5,339 nt of DNA from an uncultured Anaerococcus sp. (lineage in GTDB: Bacteria; Bacillota_A; Clostridia; Tissierellales; Peptoniphilaceae): assembly GCA_902488555.1 (NCBI GenBank), contig CABTWT010000078.1, positions 1 through 5,339 on the forward strand, given 5' to 3'. Numbering within the stretch: the stretch's first letter is position 1; each line of letters starts with the position of its first letter. This document shows, piece after piece, positions 5,208 through 5,339 of this stretch. A program made the translations under genes and the position numbers. The notes under the pieces were generated by a model that had not been told where the DNA came from, searched no databases, and saw nothing but the letters and a program-made list of their open reading frames with translations.

Positions 5208-5220
5208 AAGGCTGTGCCTT
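5208..5220. repeat. Small hairpin AAGGC-TGT-GCCTT
   Basis: Perfect 5-bp arms (5208-5212 and 5216-5220) flank a 3-nt loop. It sits at the left boundary of the GC-rich segment. No T-run follows; a T-run precedes it, so on the minus strand AAGGCACAGCCTT is followed by A's, which also does not make a terminator. Confidence 0.5.
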
Positions 5221-5225
5221 CGTAT

Positions 5226-5279
5226 TAAGGGGGAAAACCCAGGGGAGTTCCGATTCTCCCCAACCGGTTTTCCCCCTTA
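5226..5279. repeat. Long GC-rich palindrome (14-bp plus 6-bp arms)
   Basis: TAAGGGGGAAAACC (5226-5239) is the exact reverse complement of GGTTTTCCCCCTTA (5266-5279). Inside, after a 2/4-nt internal loop, GGGGAG (5242-5247) pairs with CTCCCC (5256-5261) around an 8-nt loop. Twenty paired positions in 54 bases is far beyond chance. It could be a repeated intergenic element, an end of a mobile element, a transfer-origin-like structure or a structured RNA. Confidence 0.85.
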
Positions 5280-5302
5280 TACCCCCTTTTCTGCTACCCC
5301 CT
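5272..5302. repeat. Direct repeats CCCCCT (three copies), two as TACCCCCT
   Basis: CCCCCT occurs at 5272-5277, 5282-5287 and 5297-5302. The last two are within the longer word TACCCCCT (5280-5287 and 5295-5302, 15 nt apart). The first copy is also part of the right arm of the long palindrome. Confidence 0.7.
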
Positions 5303-5339
5303 CGAAACGGCCACTCGCGTGGGGCGATGTTGTGGTATA

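Larger units (their letters stand above)
5030..5339. other. Gene-free region, AT-rich left half and GC-rich palindromic right half
   Basis: No convincing coding frame is visible on either strand in these 310 bases. The left part (5030-5207) is AT-rich and includes a REP-like sequence (5091-5137). From 5208 the composition changes sharply: by hand count 5221-5339 is about 56% G+C, against a strongly AT-rich window. A short hairpin, a long palindrome and repeated C5 runs follow each other up to the edge. Confidence 0.7.

Noticed and set aside
5208..5302. CRISPR array or retron RNA
   Set aside because: There is no regular repeat-spacer pattern, the C-run repeats are too short and too close, and no reverse transcriptase or cas gene is in the window.
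5327..5339. Start of a new + strand gene at ATG 5327
   Set aside because: Only four codons are visible and the G-run before it is too close to act as a normal ribosome site. It cannot be supported without more sequence.

Overview
The window reads as chromosomal DNA of a low-GC, Gram-positive-type anaerobic Firmicute. Codon use is strongly A/T-ending, Shine-Dalgarno sites are AGGAGG-like, terminators are hairpin plus T-run, and there is a thi-box riboswitch ahead of an ECF thiamine transporter gene. The protein families would fit a Tissierellia/Peptoniphilaceae-type organism (Anaerococcus, Peptoniphilus and relatives). That placement is inference from style, not from a marker gene. All recognisable genes are on the + strand.

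Layout. (1) 1-1384: a two-gene unit. It holds the 3' part of a DUF2089 helix-turn-helix protein gene and an 8-nt-overlapping gene for a DUF4097 ('toastrack') beta-repeat protein, closed by a clear intrinsic terminator. Both proteins carry the same short two-helix module, so they probably act in one regulatory circuit, plausibly envelope stress. (2) 1385-1757: about 370 bases without a gene, packed with inverted repeats, then a promoter. (3) 1758-4235: a tight three-gene unit for an EpsG-like membrane polysaccharide polymerase, a Wzz-type chain-length protein and a small SH3-domain lipoprotein. The Wzz protein is fused to what looks like a catalytically dead tyrosine-kinase-fold domain. The lipoprotein appears to start at an ATT codon. 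No glycosyltransferase lies in the window. (4) 4236-5029: a near-consensus promoter, a TPP riboswitch, thiT and a terminator. (5) 5030-5339: no gene. It contains a REP-like intergenic sequence and then an abrupt GC-rich, strongly palindromic, G/C-run-rich segment that continues past the window edge and looks foreign to its AT-rich surroundings.

How the genes work together. Blocks 1 and 3 both concern the cell envelope: a putative stress circuit, and assembly of a surface polymer with its length control. Block 4 is a self-contained thiamine uptake unit under TPP control. No complete new system is evident. The most unusual items are the Wzz-pseudokinase fusion, the ATT start overlapping the upstream stop codon, the shared module in the first two genes, and the GC-rich palindromic element at the right edge.
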